Source: Achromobacter xylosoxidans A8
GTDB taxonomy: Bacteria; Pseudomonadota; Gammaproteobacteria; Burkholderiales; Burkholderiaceae_B
Length of the DNA: 64,000 nucleotides
Direction of reading: 5' to 3'
Assembly (NCBI RefSeq): GCF_000165835.1
Contig: NC_014640.1
Location: 4,836,001 to 4,900,000, forward strand
Of this stretch, positions 1-8,490 are shown piece by piece (position 1 is the first letter of the stretch; each line of letters starts with the position of its first letter). A model generated the notes under the pieces. It was not told the origin of the DNA. It did not search any database and saw only the letters and a list, made by a program, of their open reading frames with translations. Position numbers and translations under genes: made by a program.

Positions 1-88
1 CCCTTCCACCTTACCGCCCGGCAAGCTTTGCAGGGCTTTTTTACATCTGCGGCCCATGCATTTCCTGACAGCCGCGACCCACTAAATT

Positions 89-107
89 AATAATAGTTAT
101 CGTTGTC
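89..107. promoter_or_regulatory. Fur-box-like operator upstream of TonB receptor
   Basis: The 19 bases AATAATAGTTATCGTTGTC match the classical Fur box GATAATGATAATCATTATC at 13 of 19 positions. The site lies 45 bp before the start of a siderophore receptor gene, in the only AT-rich patch of the leader. Iron repression by Fur is the expected control for this family. The match is by eye and the score is moderate. Confidence 0.5.
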
Positions 108-152
108 ATTTGCATACGCAATCGGCTGATATCAGGCCGCAGGGGAAATCCA

Positions 153-2279
153 TTGAAACGCCACTCTCATTCCGCCGCCCGGCGCGCGCGGCCGCTGATC
201 CTGTTGCCCACCGCCGCCGCGCTTGCGGCCTGCCTGGGCGCCACAGCCCAGGCCCAGTCCGCCGCATCCAGCGAACCCGCCACCATCCTGCCCGCCGTGC
301 AGGTCACCGGCACCGGCGAAACCGCGACCAGCCCAGTCGACGGCTATGTCGCCACGCGCAGCGCCACCGCGACCAAGACCGACACGCCTTTGTCGGAAAC
401 GCCGCAGGCAATCACCGTGATTCCCCGCGAGCAAATCGTGGACCAGGGCGCGCAGAACATCCAGGACACCATGAACTATGCGGCCGGCGTACGCCCCAAT
501 GCGTATGGCGTGGACAACCGCGCCGACTACGTGCGCGTCCGCGGCGTGGAACCGGTGCAGTACCTGGATGGCCTGCGCCAGTATTTCAGCTTCAACAATC
601 CGCGCACCGAGGTTTATGCGATGGAGCGCGTGGAAGTGCTGCGCGGCCCTTCCTCCATGCTGTACGGACAGGGCAGCACCGGCGGCATCGTCAACCTGGT
701 CAGCAAACGCCCGCTGGAAGAAACGCAGCGCGAGATCGGCTTGGTGCTGGGCAACCACAACCGCCGCGAGATCCAGGCCGACCTCACGGGTCCAGCCAGC
801 GAGGACGGCCAGTGGCTGTACCGCGTCATTGCGGTGGGGCGCGACAGCGACACCCAGGTGCAGTACGCGCCGGACGACCGCCTGATGCTGGCGCCGTCCT
901 TGACCTGGCGCCCCAGCGCGGCCACCTCGTTGACGCTGCAGGCTACCTGGCAGAAGGACCGCGCCGGCACCACGCAGTCCTTCCTGCCGTGGAGCGGCTC
1001 GGTGCAGGAAAATCCCAACGGCCGCATCCCGACCCGGCGCTTTGCCAGCGAGCCCGGTTTCGACGCCTACGACACCGAACAATTCAACGTGGGCTGGCTG
1101 TTCGAGCACCAGTTCAACGACACTTGGAAAGTGCGACAGAACTTCCGCAACACGGTCAGCAGCGTCGACTACAAGACGCTCTATCCCAACGTCTACGGCG
1201 CGCGCCGCGGCGATTCCTACATCGATCCGGAACAGACCACCGTCGACCGCATCTTCTACGTCAACAAACCGCGCATGCGCACCCTGCTGGCCGACCAGAA
1301 CCTGGAAGGCAAGCTGAACTGGGGCCGCACCGAGCACACGGTGATCTTCGGCATGGACTATTCGCGCTACCGCGAGACCAGCCAGACCGCCGGCGGCGCG
1401 GGCTCGCCGTTGAACCTGTACCACCCCGTGTACGGCAACGCGCCCGAGTATGAACTGTCGGACAACCCCAAGATCAACCAGCAGCAGATCGGCTTCTACG
1501 CGCAGGACCAGATCAAGTTCGACAAAAACTGGATCTTCCTGGCCGGCATCCGCCGCGACCGCGCCGACAGCACCACCGAAGGCCAGGACCGCGAAACCGA
1601 CATGGCCACCACCAAGCGCTTCGGCCTGATGTACGCGGCCGGCAACGGCTGGTCGCCCTACCTCAGCTACAGCGAATCGTTCACGCCCATCGCCGGCGCC
1701 GACTTCTACAACCAGCGCTGGAAGCCCATGCGCGGCAAGCAGGTCGAAGCCGGCATCAAGTACATGCCGAAGGACGCCGACATCGAGTTCACGGCGGCCG
1801 CCTATGACCTGCGCGAAAAGAACCGCCAGACCAACGATCCGAACAACCCGAACAACCAACTGCAGGCCGGCAAGACCCGCACCCGCGGCGTGGAGTTGGA
1901 GCTGCGCGGCCGCGTCACCAAGGACGTGGACGTGATCGCCAACTACATCTACACCGACCTCGATCCGCAGCTGGAGGCGCAGCCCAAGCACATGGCCTCC
2001 ATGTGGGGCAAGTACCGCTTCGCGCTGGCCGGCCAGCCTGGCTTCGCGGTGGGCGCGGGCGTGCGCTACCTGTCGGCGTTCCGCGACGGCGGCGCTCCGG
2101 AAACGCCGGCGGTCACGCTGTTCGACGCCATGCTCAGCTACGACAACGGCCCTTGGCGCTATGCGTTGAACGTGAACAACATTGCGGACCGCACTTATGA
2201 AGTGGTCTGCCTGGACCGCGGCGACTGCTTCTACGGCGCGCGCCGCACCGTCATGCTGAGCGGCGCCTACCGCTTCTAA
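153..2279 (+). CDS. TonB-dependent ferric-siderophore receptor (FhuA/FhuE-like)
   Basis: This is an outer-membrane receptor that would import a ferric siderophore using TonB energy. The 708 residues begin with a signal peptide (about 1-34, ending ATAQA). A plug domain follows (about 76-187) with the typical TPLSETPQAITVIP opening, the MERVEVLRGPSSMLYGQ stretch and GGIVNLVSKRP. A beta-barrel runs to the C-terminus and ends in phenylalanine (GAYRF), as outer-membrane proteins do. The start is TTG at 153, preceded by AGGGGAAA. The Fur-like box upstream points to iron repression. No extra N-terminal signalling domain precedes the plug, so it is not a FecA-type transducer. The siderophore it binds cannot be told from the sequence. 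No biosynthesis or ABC uptake genes are adjacent. Confidence 0.93.
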   Translation: MKRHSHSAARRARPLILLPTAAALAACLGATAQAQSAASSEPATILPAVQVTGTGETATSPVDGYVATRSATATKTDTPLSETPQAITVIPREQIVDQGAQNIQDTMNYAAGVRPNAYGVDNRADYVRVRGVEPVQYLDGLRQYFSFNNPRTEVYAMERVEVLRGPSSMLYGQGSTGGIVNLVSKRPLEETQREIGLVLGNHNRREIQADLTGPASEDGQWLYRVIAVGRDSDTQVQYAPDDRLMLAPSLTWRPSAATSLTLQATWQKDRAGTTQSFLPWSGSVQENPNGRIPTRRFASEPGFDAYDTEQFNVGWLFEHQFNDTWKVRQNFRNTVSSVDYKTLYPNVYGARRGDSYIDPEQTTVDRIFYVNKPRMRTLLADQNLEGKLNWGRTEHTVIFGMDYSRYRETSQTAGGAGSPLNLYHPVYGNAPEYELSDNPKINQQQIGFYAQDQIKFDKNWIFLAGIRRDRADSTTEGQDRETDMATTKRFGLMYAAGNGWSPYLSYSESFTPIAGADFYNQRWKPMRGKQVEAGIKYMPKDADIEFTAAAYDLREKNRQTNDPNNPNNQLQAGKTRTRGVELELRGRVTKDVDVIANYIYTDLDPQLEAQPKHMASMWGKYRFALAGQPGFAVGAGVRYLSAFRDGGAPETPAVTLFDAMLSYDNGPWRYALNVNNIADRTYEVVCLDRGDCFYGARRTVMLSGAYRF

Positions 2280-2306
2280 AATCGGAACTCCCTCCTGGGC
2301 GGGAAA

Positions 2307-2341
2307 ACCTGTACGTACATGCTGTACGTACAGGTGTACAC
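2307..2341. promoter_or_regulatory. Multi-palindrome operator, probable GntR binding site
   Basis: The self-complementary 10-mer TGTACGTACA occurs at 2310-2319 and 2323-2332. A related palindrome, GTGTACAC, follows at 2334-2341. Together the two copies form a perfect 13-bp inverted repeat (2307-2319 and 2323-2335) with a 3-base spacer. The block lies 87 bp before the permease gene of an operon that ends with its own GntR/UTRA regulator, whose family binds GT/AC-flanked palindromes. A hairpin terminator for the preceding receptor gene is possible, but there is no T-tract. Confidence 0.65.
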
Positions 2342-2427
2342 TACGGTTTTTCATCCCTGATCAACCATCTGACAGACGCGCGCTCGAACGTCTGCAACCC
2401 AGAAAAACCGTCCTGGAGACTCCGATA

Positions 2428-3453
2428 GTGTCGACCGAAACTACCCGCTCGCCCTTTTTTGGCACGATGCAGAAAATCCCCGGTGGATTGATGCTGGTGC
2501 CGCTGATCCTGGGTTCCCTGATCGGCACCTTCGCGCCCGACGCCCTGGCGATCGGCGGCTTCACCACGGCGCTGTTCAAGAACAGCGCCCTGCCCCTGAT
2601 CGCGCTGCTGATCTTCGCCACCGGCACTCAGGTCAATGCGCGCACGGGCGGCCCCATCCTGGCCACCGCCGGCACCATCCTGTTGATGAAGACGCTGGTG
2701 CCCGCCACCCTCATCATCATCCTGGGCAGCTATGTCGGCCTGGACGGCGTGCTCGGCGTCTCCATCCTGGCGCTGCTGGCGGCCTTCGACAACAGCAACG
2801 GCGGCCTGTGGCTGGCCTATACCGGCCAGTACGGCGACGCCCGCGACCGCGGCGCCTATGTGGCCAGCGCGGTCAACGACGGCCCCTTCTTCAGCCTGCT
2901 GTTCCTGGGCGCCTCGGGACTGGCCGACATCCCCATGATCGCCCTGGTGGCGGCGCTGGTGCCGTTCCTGCTGGGCGTGGTGGTCGGCAACCTGGATCCC
3001 AAGTGGCGCGACGTGCTCAAGCCCGTGCCCAACATCGTCATCCCGTTCTTCGCCTTCGCGCTGGGTACCGGCATCAACCTGGGCGCCGTGGTTTCGGGCG
3101 GCATCAGCGGCCTGATCCTGGGCCTGATCATCAGCCCCATCACTGGCGGCCTGGTCTACCTGGGCTATCGCTACATCCTGAAGCGCGGCGGCAAGAGCGG
3201 CCTGGGCTTCGCGGCCGGCACCACCGCCGGCAACGCCATCGCCACTCCCGCGGTCGTGGCGGCAGCCGATCCCAACTTCCAGCAATACGTGTCGACCGCC
3301 ACCGCGCAGGTCGCTGCCTGCGTGCTGATCAGCTCGATCCTGGCCCCGATGCTGGCCTCGTACTTCCTCAAGCGCGCCGGCGAGCTCAAGTCCGAGGACG
3401 CCGACCCCACGGTCGCGCCCGCCCTGCGCGAAGCGCGCGGAGAAGCGCTTTGA
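2428..3453 (+). CDS. KdgT-family 2-keto-3-deoxygluconate-type permease
   Basis: This is an inner-membrane sugar-acid:proton symporter of the KdgT family (341 residues; E. coli KdgT is about 327). About ten hydrophobic segments span the chain. Family signatures include the N-terminal KIPGGLMLVPLILGSLIGT, the DNSNGGLW stretch and the VNDGPFFSLLFLG segment. The start is GTG at 2428 with CTGGAGA about 9 bases upstream. It is the first gene of an operon with the DUF1537 kinase, the PdxA2 dehydrogenase and a GntR regulator. From that context it more likely imports a four-carbon acid sugar such as D-threonate or D-erythronate than 2-keto-3-deoxygluconate. Substrate is inferred, not shown. Confidence 0.88.
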   Translation: MSTETTRSPFFGTMQKIPGGLMLVPLILGSLIGTFAPDALAIGGFTTALFKNSALPLIALLIFATGTQVNARTGGPILATAGTILLMKTLVPATLIIILGSYVGLDGVLGVSILALLAAFDNSNGGLWLAYTGQYGDARDRGAYVASAVNDGPFFSLLFLGASGLADIPMIALVAALVPFLLGVVVGNLDPKWRDVLKPVPNIVIPFFAFALGTGINLGAVVSGGISGLILGLIISPITGGLVYLGYRYILKRGGKSGLGFAAGTTAGNAIATPAVVAAADPNFQQYVSTATAQVAACVLISSILAPMLASYFLKRAGELKSEDADPTVAPALREARGEAL

Positions 3454-4667
3454 ATCCCGCCATCGCCATCGTCGCCGATGACCTGACCGGTTCCGGCGAC
3501 ACGGCGGTGCAGTTCGTGCGCGCCGGCTGGAGCACGCACCTGTCCATCGGCGGCGCCGACCAGGCGCTGTCGGGTCCGGGCGCCGCCGGCGTGGAAGTGT
3601 TGGCGGTCACGACCAACAGCCGCCCCCTTTCGGCCGTCGACGCGGCCGAAGTCGTCTGGCAGAACGTGCGGCGCCTGCGCGCGGCCGGCGTCACGCGCCT
3701 GTACAAGAAAGTTGACTCCACCTTGCGCGGCGCCTTCAAGGCCGAGATCGACGCGGCGCGCGAGGCTTGGGGCCCGGACACCATCGCGGTGATCTGCCCG
3801 GCCTTTCCGGCCACCGGCCGCACCGTCGAACAAGGCGTGCTCTACGTCAACGGCAAGCCGGTCACCGAGACCTCGGCGGCCACCGATCCGGTGACCCCCG
3901 TGACCGAAAGCCATATCCCCACCCTGCTCGGTTGCGCGCACGTCGCGGCGCAGGAAGACGACACGCCGCAAGCGCTGGCTGCGCGCATCCGCCAGGCAGG
4001 CAAGACCGTGGTGGTCGATGCCGCCACTGAAGTCGACTTGGAGCGCCTGGCGCGCGCCATCGGCCTGCTTGGCGTGCACGCCCTGCCCGTGGGCGCGGGC
4101 GGCCTGGCCGTGCCGCTGGCCCGGGTCTGGGCCGGCGCCGACCAGACCGCGCCGGTCGTGGTGGTGGTGACCTCGCAGCACAGCGCGGCGCGGGCGCAAG
4201 CCGCCGCGCTGCAAGCCTCGGGCGCGGACACCTGGACGCCCTCGCTGGCCCAATTGGCCGACGACGCCGCATGGCAGGCCTGGAGCCAGCCGCTGCTGCA
4301 GGCGCACGCGCAAGCCCCCGCGCAGGCCGGTACGGTGCTGCTGCTGGCGCCTGAGGGCCAACTGGACGGTCTGGATTCCGAGACCGTCGCCGCGCGCCTG
4401 GGCAGCCTGGCCGCGCAATTGATCGCCAGCGCCAACGCGGCCGGCGTGGTCGCCACCGGCGGCGACGGCGCGCGCAGCGTGCTGGTGGCGCTAGGCGCCC
4501 GCGGCATTGCGCTGGTGGATGAAGTGATGGGCGGCGTGCCCCTGGGCACGCTGACCGGAGGCACGGCCGCCGGCCTGCCCGTGGTGACCAAGGCCGGCGG
4601 CTTTGGCACCGAAGATGTACTGGTTCGCGCGGTGCGCGCGATCCGCGACAGGAGATTCAAGCGATGA
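3450..4667 (+). CDS. dtnK: Four-carbon acid sugar kinase (DUF1537 family), probable D-threonate kinase
   Basis: This ATP-dependent kinase of the OtnK/DtnK family would phosphorylate O4 of a four-carbon sugar acid. The 405 residues show the N-terminal substrate domain with DDLTGSGDTAVQF (about 9-21), KKVDSTLRG (about 89-97) and the GKPVTET..TDPVTPV..SH region. The C-terminal nucleotide domain has VVATGGDGARSVL, PLGTLTGG and a GGFGTEDVL ending. The start is TTG at 3450, overlapping the TGA of the permease gene, with GGAG about 8 bases upstream, so the two are probably translationally coupled. The adjacent PdxA2 gene fits the published DUF1537 acid-sugar pathway in which D-threonate is phosphorylated and then oxidised to dihydroxyacetone phosphate. 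D-erythronate is the main alternative substrate. Confidence 0.88.
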   Translation: MNPAIAIVADDLTGSGDTAVQFVRAGWSTHLSIGGADQALSGPGAAGVEVLAVTTNSRPLSAVDAAEVVWQNVRRLRAAGVTRLYKKVDSTLRGAFKAEIDAAREAWGPDTIAVICPAFPATGRTVEQGVLYVNGKPVTETSAATDPVTPVTESHIPTLLGCAHVAAQEDDTPQALAARIRQAGKTVVVDAATEVDLERLARAIGLLGVHALPVGAGGLAVPLARVWAGADQTAPVVVVVTSQHSAARAQAAALQASGADTWTPSLAQLADDAAWQAWSQPLLQAHAQAPAQAGTVLLLAPEGQLDGLDSETVAARLGSLAAQLIASANAAGVVATGGDGARSVLVALGARGIALVDEVMGGVPLGTLTGGTAAGLPVVTKAGGFGTEDVLVRAVRAIRDRRFKR

Positions 4668-5716
4668 CACAACCCCAATCGGGCAAGCTGCCCCTGCTGG
4701 CCGTAACCCTGGGCGACGTGGCGGGCATCGGACCGGAAATCACCGCCAAGATGCTGATGGGCCATGATGAACTGCGCCAGAAGGCCCGCCTGCTGGTGGT
4801 CGGCGACGTGGACGTGATGGCCAATGCCGTGCGCAGCCTGGGCGGCGACCCCGCTATCGTGCGCAAGCTGGAGCGCGCGGCCGACTGCGCCAACACTCCT
4901 GGCACCATCGAAGTGCTGCAAGCCGGCCCCTCGCTGGCCCATGTGAAGCTGGGCGAGATCAGCGCGGACGCGGGCGACGGCTCGGTACGCTTCGTCACCA
5001 CGGCCTGCGCTCTGGCGCGCGCCGGCGAGGTCGACGGCATCGTCACCGCCCCGCTCAACAAAGCCGCCATGCATGCCGCCGGCCACAAGTGGCCCGGCCA
5101 CACCGAGCTGCTGGCGCACGAGTTCGGCGTCAAGACCTTCTCGCTGGTGCTGTCGGCCGGCGACCTCTACATTTTCCACGCCACCACCCACGTGTCGCTG
5201 CGCCAGGCCATCGAAGACCTGACCCCGGCGCGCATGCGCGCGGTGCTGCGACTGGCCGGTTCGTTCGCCCAGGCGCTGGGCCGCGGCGACCAGCCGGTGG
5301 CCGTATCGGGCCTGAATCCGCATGCCGGCGAAAACGGCATCTTCGGCAGCGAAGACGCCGACATCCTGGCGCCCGCCGTGGCCGAAGCCAATGCCGCCGG
5401 CATCCTGGCCGCCGGCCCCATCCCGGCCGACGCGCTGTTCCCGCAAGCCGTGCGCGGCAAGTGGAAGTTCGTGATCGCCTGTTACCACGACCAGGGCCAC
5501 GCGCCCTTCAAGGCGGTGTATGGCGACGACGGCGTGAACATCACGGTGGGCCTGCCGGTCGTGCGCGTGTCCGTGGACCACGGCACCGCCTTCGACATCG
5601 CCGGCAAGGGTATCGCCCGCGAGGACAGCCTGATCCTGGCCGCCGAGCGCGCCGCGCATCTGGCCCCGGGCTGGACGCATGTGTGGGAAACTGCGCGGGC
5701 ACAAACCGGAGGTTGA
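4664..5716 (+). CDS. pdxA2: PdxA2, 4-phospho-threonate (erythronate) dehydrogenase
   Basis: This is an NAD-dependent oxidative decarboxylase of the PdxA family. Here it most probably converts 4-phospho-D-threonate to dihydroxyacetone phosphate and CO2. In the 350 residues I see TLGDVAGIGPEI (15-26), DGIVTAPLNKAA (124-135), GHTELLAHEFG (145-155), GLNPHAGENG (216-225), the metal-site YHDQGHAPFK (274-283) and DHGTAFDIAG (305-314). ATG at 4664 overlaps the kinase stop codon by four bases. Its place beside a DUF1537 kinase, rather than beside ksgA or surA, argues for the catabolic PdxA2 role and against pyridoxal phosphate synthesis. Confidence 0.9.
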   Translation: MTQPQSGKLPLLAVTLGDVAGIGPEITAKMLMGHDELRQKARLLVVGDVDVMANAVRSLGGDPAIVRKLERAADCANTPGTIEVLQAGPSLAHVKLGEISADAGDGSVRFVTTACALARAGEVDGIVTAPLNKAAMHAAGHKWPGHTELLAHEFGVKTFSLVLSAGDLYIFHATTHVSLRQAIEDLTPARMRAVLRLAGSFAQALGRGDQPVAVSGLNPHAGENGIFGSEDADILAPAVAEANAAGILAAGPIPADALFPQAVRGKWKFVIACYHDQGHAPFKAVYGDDGVNITVGLPVVRVSVDHGTAFDIAGKGIAREDSLILAAERAAHLAPGWTHVWETARAQTGG

Positions 5717-5721
5717 TTCCC

Positions 5722-6612
5722 ATGGCGCCCGCCACGCACGACGCATTGCCCGTACTTGACCGCTCCGGCGATATCCCGCTGCACGCCCAGGTGGCGACCC
5801 TGCTGCGCGGATACATCCGCACGAACAAGCTCGCGGCCGGCGCCGTGCTGCCCAGCGAGGCAGCGTTGTGCGACCGCTTTGGCGTGGCGCGCAGCGTGGT
5901 GCGCCAGGCGCTGGCGGCCCTGGCCACCGAAGGCCTGATCCAGCGCGAAACCGGGCGCCCCGCCAGCGTGGCTGCACCGCAGGAGCACCGCCGGCTGGTG
6001 CAGCGCTCCACCGGCCTGTACGAGCAATTCGCGCAGTCCGGCGTGGCCTTGCAGACCCGCGTGCTGGCGTTCGCGCGCGCCGAGCCGCCCGCCGACGTGG
6101 CGGCCTTCTTCGGCACCACGCAGTTGCTGATGCTGGAACGCCTGCGCCATGTGGCCGACGCGCCGCTGGCCTACGTGCGCACCTGGCTGCCCGTCGCCGC
6201 CGTGCCCGGCCTGCGCGCCGACGATCTGACCGACGCGTCCCTGCACGGCGTGCTGACGCGGCGCTTCGGCCTGCGTCCCGGCGCCGGGCGCAATCAGATC
6301 CGGGCAGTCGCCGCCGACCGGACGCTGGCGGAATTGCTGGGTACGCAAACCGGCACGCCCCTGCTGATGCTGCAAGGCCAGGGCATGGACCAGCATGGCC
6401 GGCCGCTGGAATGGTTCACGACCTGGCACCGCGCCGAACAACTGGTGTTCGACGTGGACGTCAGCATGGGACATGAAAGCGTGCAGCCCCGGCTGCAGTC
6501 CCCCGCCGCGCCCGCCGACATCCCGGCTGGGGAACACGACCCGCTGGCGCGCGCCCAGGCCCTGGTGGCCGAACTATCCGCCGAACTGGCCAGGCTGCGC
6601 GGGCAGTCCTGA
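5722..6612 (+). CDS. GntR-family regulator with UTRA domain (HutC subfamily)
   Basis: The 296-residue protein has an N-terminal winged helix (about 15-80: PLHAQVATLLRGYIR, PSEAALCDRFGVARSVVRQAL, EGLIQRETGRPA). A C-terminal UTRA ligand-binding domain (about 95-250) contains the LLMLERLRHVADAPLAYVRT and GTPLLMLQGQG strands. A good GGAGG lies 9 bases before ATG 5722, five bases after the pdxA2 stop, so it belongs to the acid-sugar operon. It probably represses that operon through the TGTACGTACA palindromes at 2307-2341 and is released by a phosphorylated acid sugar. The target and the effector are inferred. Confidence 0.88.
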   Translation: MAPATHDALPVLDRSGDIPLHAQVATLLRGYIRTNKLAAGAVLPSEAALCDRFGVARSVVRQALAALATEGLIQRETGRPASVAAPQEHRRLVQRSTGLYEQFAQSGVALQTRVLAFARAEPPADVAAFFGTTQLLMLERLRHVADAPLAYVRTWLPVAAVPGLRADDLTDASLHGVLTRRFGLRPGAGRNQIRAVAADRTLAELLGTQTGTPLLMLQGQGMDQHGRPLEWFTTWHRAEQLVFDVDVSMGHESVQPRLQSPAAPADIPAGEHDPLARAQALVAELSAELARLRGQS

Positions 6613-6629
6613 ACCGGTTGTCCGACGCC

Positions 6630-6649
6630 GGCCGGCCTTGCCGCCGGCC
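6630..6649. terminator. Possible hairpin between convergent regulator genes
   Basis: GGCCGGC at 6630-6636 and GCCGGCC at 6643-6649 form a 7-bp stem with a 6-base loop, between two convergently transcribed GntR genes. There is no T-tract on either side, so intrinsic termination is uncertain. Confidence 0.3.
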
Positions 6650-6704
6650 ATCGATCCCGTAGCAGCCGCAGAGCCCGTGCCAGGGCTTGCAGACGCTGCA
6701 GCCC

Positions 6705-7373
6705 CTATCCCAGCAAATTATCCCTGACGTGCAGCAGATGCCGCCGCACGGCCTCCATGGCGCGCTCGGCGTCGCGGTCATGCAGCGCGTCGACGATCTC
6801 GCGGTGCTCCACCTGATAGGACGCGCGCCGCTCTGGCGTCAGGCTCTTGCGCTTCAAGGCGCCCCAGGTCGCCTGCGACCGCGCCGCCGTCATCAGCGCG
6901 AATACCTTTTCGATGAAGAGATTGTGGGTGGCCGTGGCCATCAATTCGTGCAGCCTGGCGTCCCAGATCTCGAACGCTTCGAAACTGTCGGCGGCCTCGG
7001 CCCGCGCACAGGCGTCCTGCATGGCCGCGAAATCGGCGGGGCTGCCGTGCTGCACCACCAGCGCCGCAATGGCCGGCTCCAGCACCAGCCGCGCCGCCAT
7101 CAATTCGGCCGGGCTGGTGGACAGCACTTCGGCACGCAGCAGTCCTTCAGCCTGCGCCAGGGTCGAGGACGGATTGGCATAGGTGCCGCTGCCCACTCGC
7201 TGCGAGATCAGGCCTTCGTTCTTCAACTCGGCCAGGGTGCGGCGCACCGTTGAACGGCTGATGCCGAACTGTTCGCTCAGGGCGCGTTCCGTGGGCAGGC
7301 GATGGCCGGGGGCCCACGCGCCGGATTGCAGATTCTCGATGATGACCGCGCGCAGGGCGGAAGCTTTGTCCAT
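6705..7373 (-). CDS. GntR-family regulator with FCD domain (FadR subfamily)
   Basis: The 222-residue protein has a winged helix at about 8-66 (LPTERALSEQFGISRSTVRRT, EGLISQRVGSGTYA). An all-helical FCD ligand domain follows (about 80-210: ELMAARLVLEPAIAALV, DARLHELMATATHN, EHREIVDALHDRDAERA). It is transcribed away from the fumarylacetoacetase-family gene and Bug receptor at 7561-9462. The shared intergenic region carries three copies of a TTGGT direct-repeat element, so it probably regulates that pair and itself. The effector is unknown. Confidence 0.88.
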   Translation of the reverse strand: MDKASALRAVIIENLQSGAWAPGHRLPTERALSEQFGISRSTVRRTLAELKNEGLISQRVGSGTYANPSSTLAQAEGLLRAEVLSTSPAELMAARLVLEPAIAALVVQHGSPADFAAMQDACARAEAADSFEAFEIWDARLHELMATATHNLFIEKVFALMTAARSQATWGALKRKSLTPERRASYQVEHREIVDALHDRDAERAMEAVRRHLLHVRDNLLG

Positions 7374-7404
7374 GGACCTTTCCAGAATGGCTAGCGGCCA
7401 GATG

Positions 7405-7525
7405 ATACCAATTCAGACCAATAAGCGCCCGAAAACTATTAATTTTTATAGGAGAATTGGTTCAGTTGGTATATTCTTCTGCGAAATTGGGCCTGAAAAA
7501 TCAAGTAATTGGTACTTTTTGGTAT
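7405..7525. promoter_or_regulatory. Three TTGGT direct-repeat elements, probable GntR/FCD operators
   Basis: Three near-identical elements lie between the divergent genes. One is on the minus strand at 7405-7422 (read as ATTGGTCTGAATTGGTAT). Two are on the plus strand, at 7456-7472 (ATTGGTTCAGTTGGTAT) and 7508-7525 (ATTGGTACTTTTTGGTAT). Each has two TTGGT half-sites 9 or 10 bp apart in the same orientation. The surrounding DNA is AT-rich, as a promoter should be. TGGT half-sites are known for FCD-type GntR regulators, though usually inverted. Confidence 0.6.
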
Positions 7526-7560
7526 TAAACAGGGCGGCCCGAACCGCCCAGGGAGCAAGC

Positions 7561-8430
7561 ATGAAAATCGCAGTATTCCGGATCAATGGCGAACGTCGCA
7601 TCGGCGTGGTTGCCGACGACGGCGCCAGCGTGACTGCCCTGGATTTCCCGCGCGAACTCGCGGCGGCCGGCGCGCTGACGGCCGTGGAGTGGCTGGCCGA
7701 AGGCCGCGCCTTGCCGGGCAAGATCGGCTCGTCCTACCGCTGGGACCAGGTGGAGCATGAAGCGCCCTTGCCGGCGCAGCGGCGCAACCTGTTCTGCGTG
7801 GGGCGCAACTACCACGCCCACGCCAAGGAATTGCGCGACTCCGTCTTCAAGGACAACGACGCCAACCCCGAATCCTGGCCCATCGTGTTCACCAAGGTGC
7901 CGCAGACGGTGGTCGGTCCGTGGGCTGACGTGCAACTGCCCGTGGGCGTCTCCGACAAGATCGACTACGAAGCCGAACTGGCGGTGGTGATCGGCAAGGG
8001 TGGCCGCAATATTTCCCGCGCCGAGGCCATGAGCCACGTCATCGCCTACACCGTGGTCAACGACGTCACCGCGCGCGACGTGCAGATGCGCCACCAGCAA
8101 TGGGATCTGGGCAAGTCCTTCGACACCTTCTGCCCCATGGGTCCCTGGCTGGTGACGGCCGACGAAATGGACGGCCAGAAGACCCGCGTGCGCTGCTGGG
8201 TCAATGGCGAGCTGCGCCAGGACGGCAACACCGAAGACCTGATCTTCGACATCCCCACGCTGATCGAAACCTGCTCGCGCGGCATCACGCTGTATCCGGG
8301 CGACGTCATCGCCACCGGCACGCCGGCTGGCGTGGGCCAGGGCCTGAATCCGCCGCAGTTTCTCAAGCACGGCGACGTGGTGCGGGTGGAGATCGACGGC
8401 ATCGGCCAGATAGAAAACCGCTTCGTCTGA
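7561..8430 (+). CDS. Fumarylacetoacetate hydrolase family protein
   Basis: This is a 289-residue member of the FAH superfamily, metal-dependent enzymes that hydrolyse, hydrate or decarboxylate beta-diketo or 2-oxo acids. The catalytic core is at about 77-289: LFCVGRNYHAHAKE, the metal-binding DYEAELAVVIGKGG with the conserved glutamates, VVNDVTARDVQ, GKSFDTFCPMGPW and PGDVIATGTPAGVG. A short N-terminal domain precedes it. ATG 7561 follows GGGAGCAAGC. A Bug solute receptor follows 60 bp later, so the two probably act on one imported acid. The exact reaction (ureidoglycolate lyase, 2-oxohept-3-enedioate hydratase or other) cannot be fixed from sequence. Confidence 0.88.
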   Translation: MKIAVFRINGERRIGVVADDGASVTALDFPRELAAAGALTAVEWLAEGRALPGKIGSSYRWDQVEHEAPLPAQRRNLFCVGRNYHAHAKELRDSVFKDNDANPESWPIVFTKVPQTVVGPWADVQLPVGVSDKIDYEAELAVVIGKGGRNISRAEAMSHVIAYTVVNDVTARDVQMRHQQWDLGKSFDTFCPMGPWLVTADEMDGQKTRVRCWVNGELRQDGNTEDLIFDIPTLIETCSRGITLYPGDVIATGTPAGVGQGLNPPQFLKHGDVVRVEIDGIGQIENRFV

Positions 8431-8490
8431 GCCCAAGAGCCCCGGAATGAACACGGGGCGGCTCGGCAGTAAAAGCACAAGGAGTGAGAC

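Noticed and set aside
132..2354. A 740-residue open frame antisense to the TonB receptor, and similar long antisense frames across the window
   Set aside because: High GC content keeps antisense frames open. Their translations are low-complexity His/Gln/Arg/Ala-rich with no recognisable domains, while the sense frames carry full family signatures.
4664..5716. PdxA as a vitamin B6 biosynthesis enzyme
   Set aside because: The gene is coupled to a DUF1537 kinase, a sugar-acid permease and a GntR regulator, the context of catabolic PdxA2, and not to ksgA or surA.
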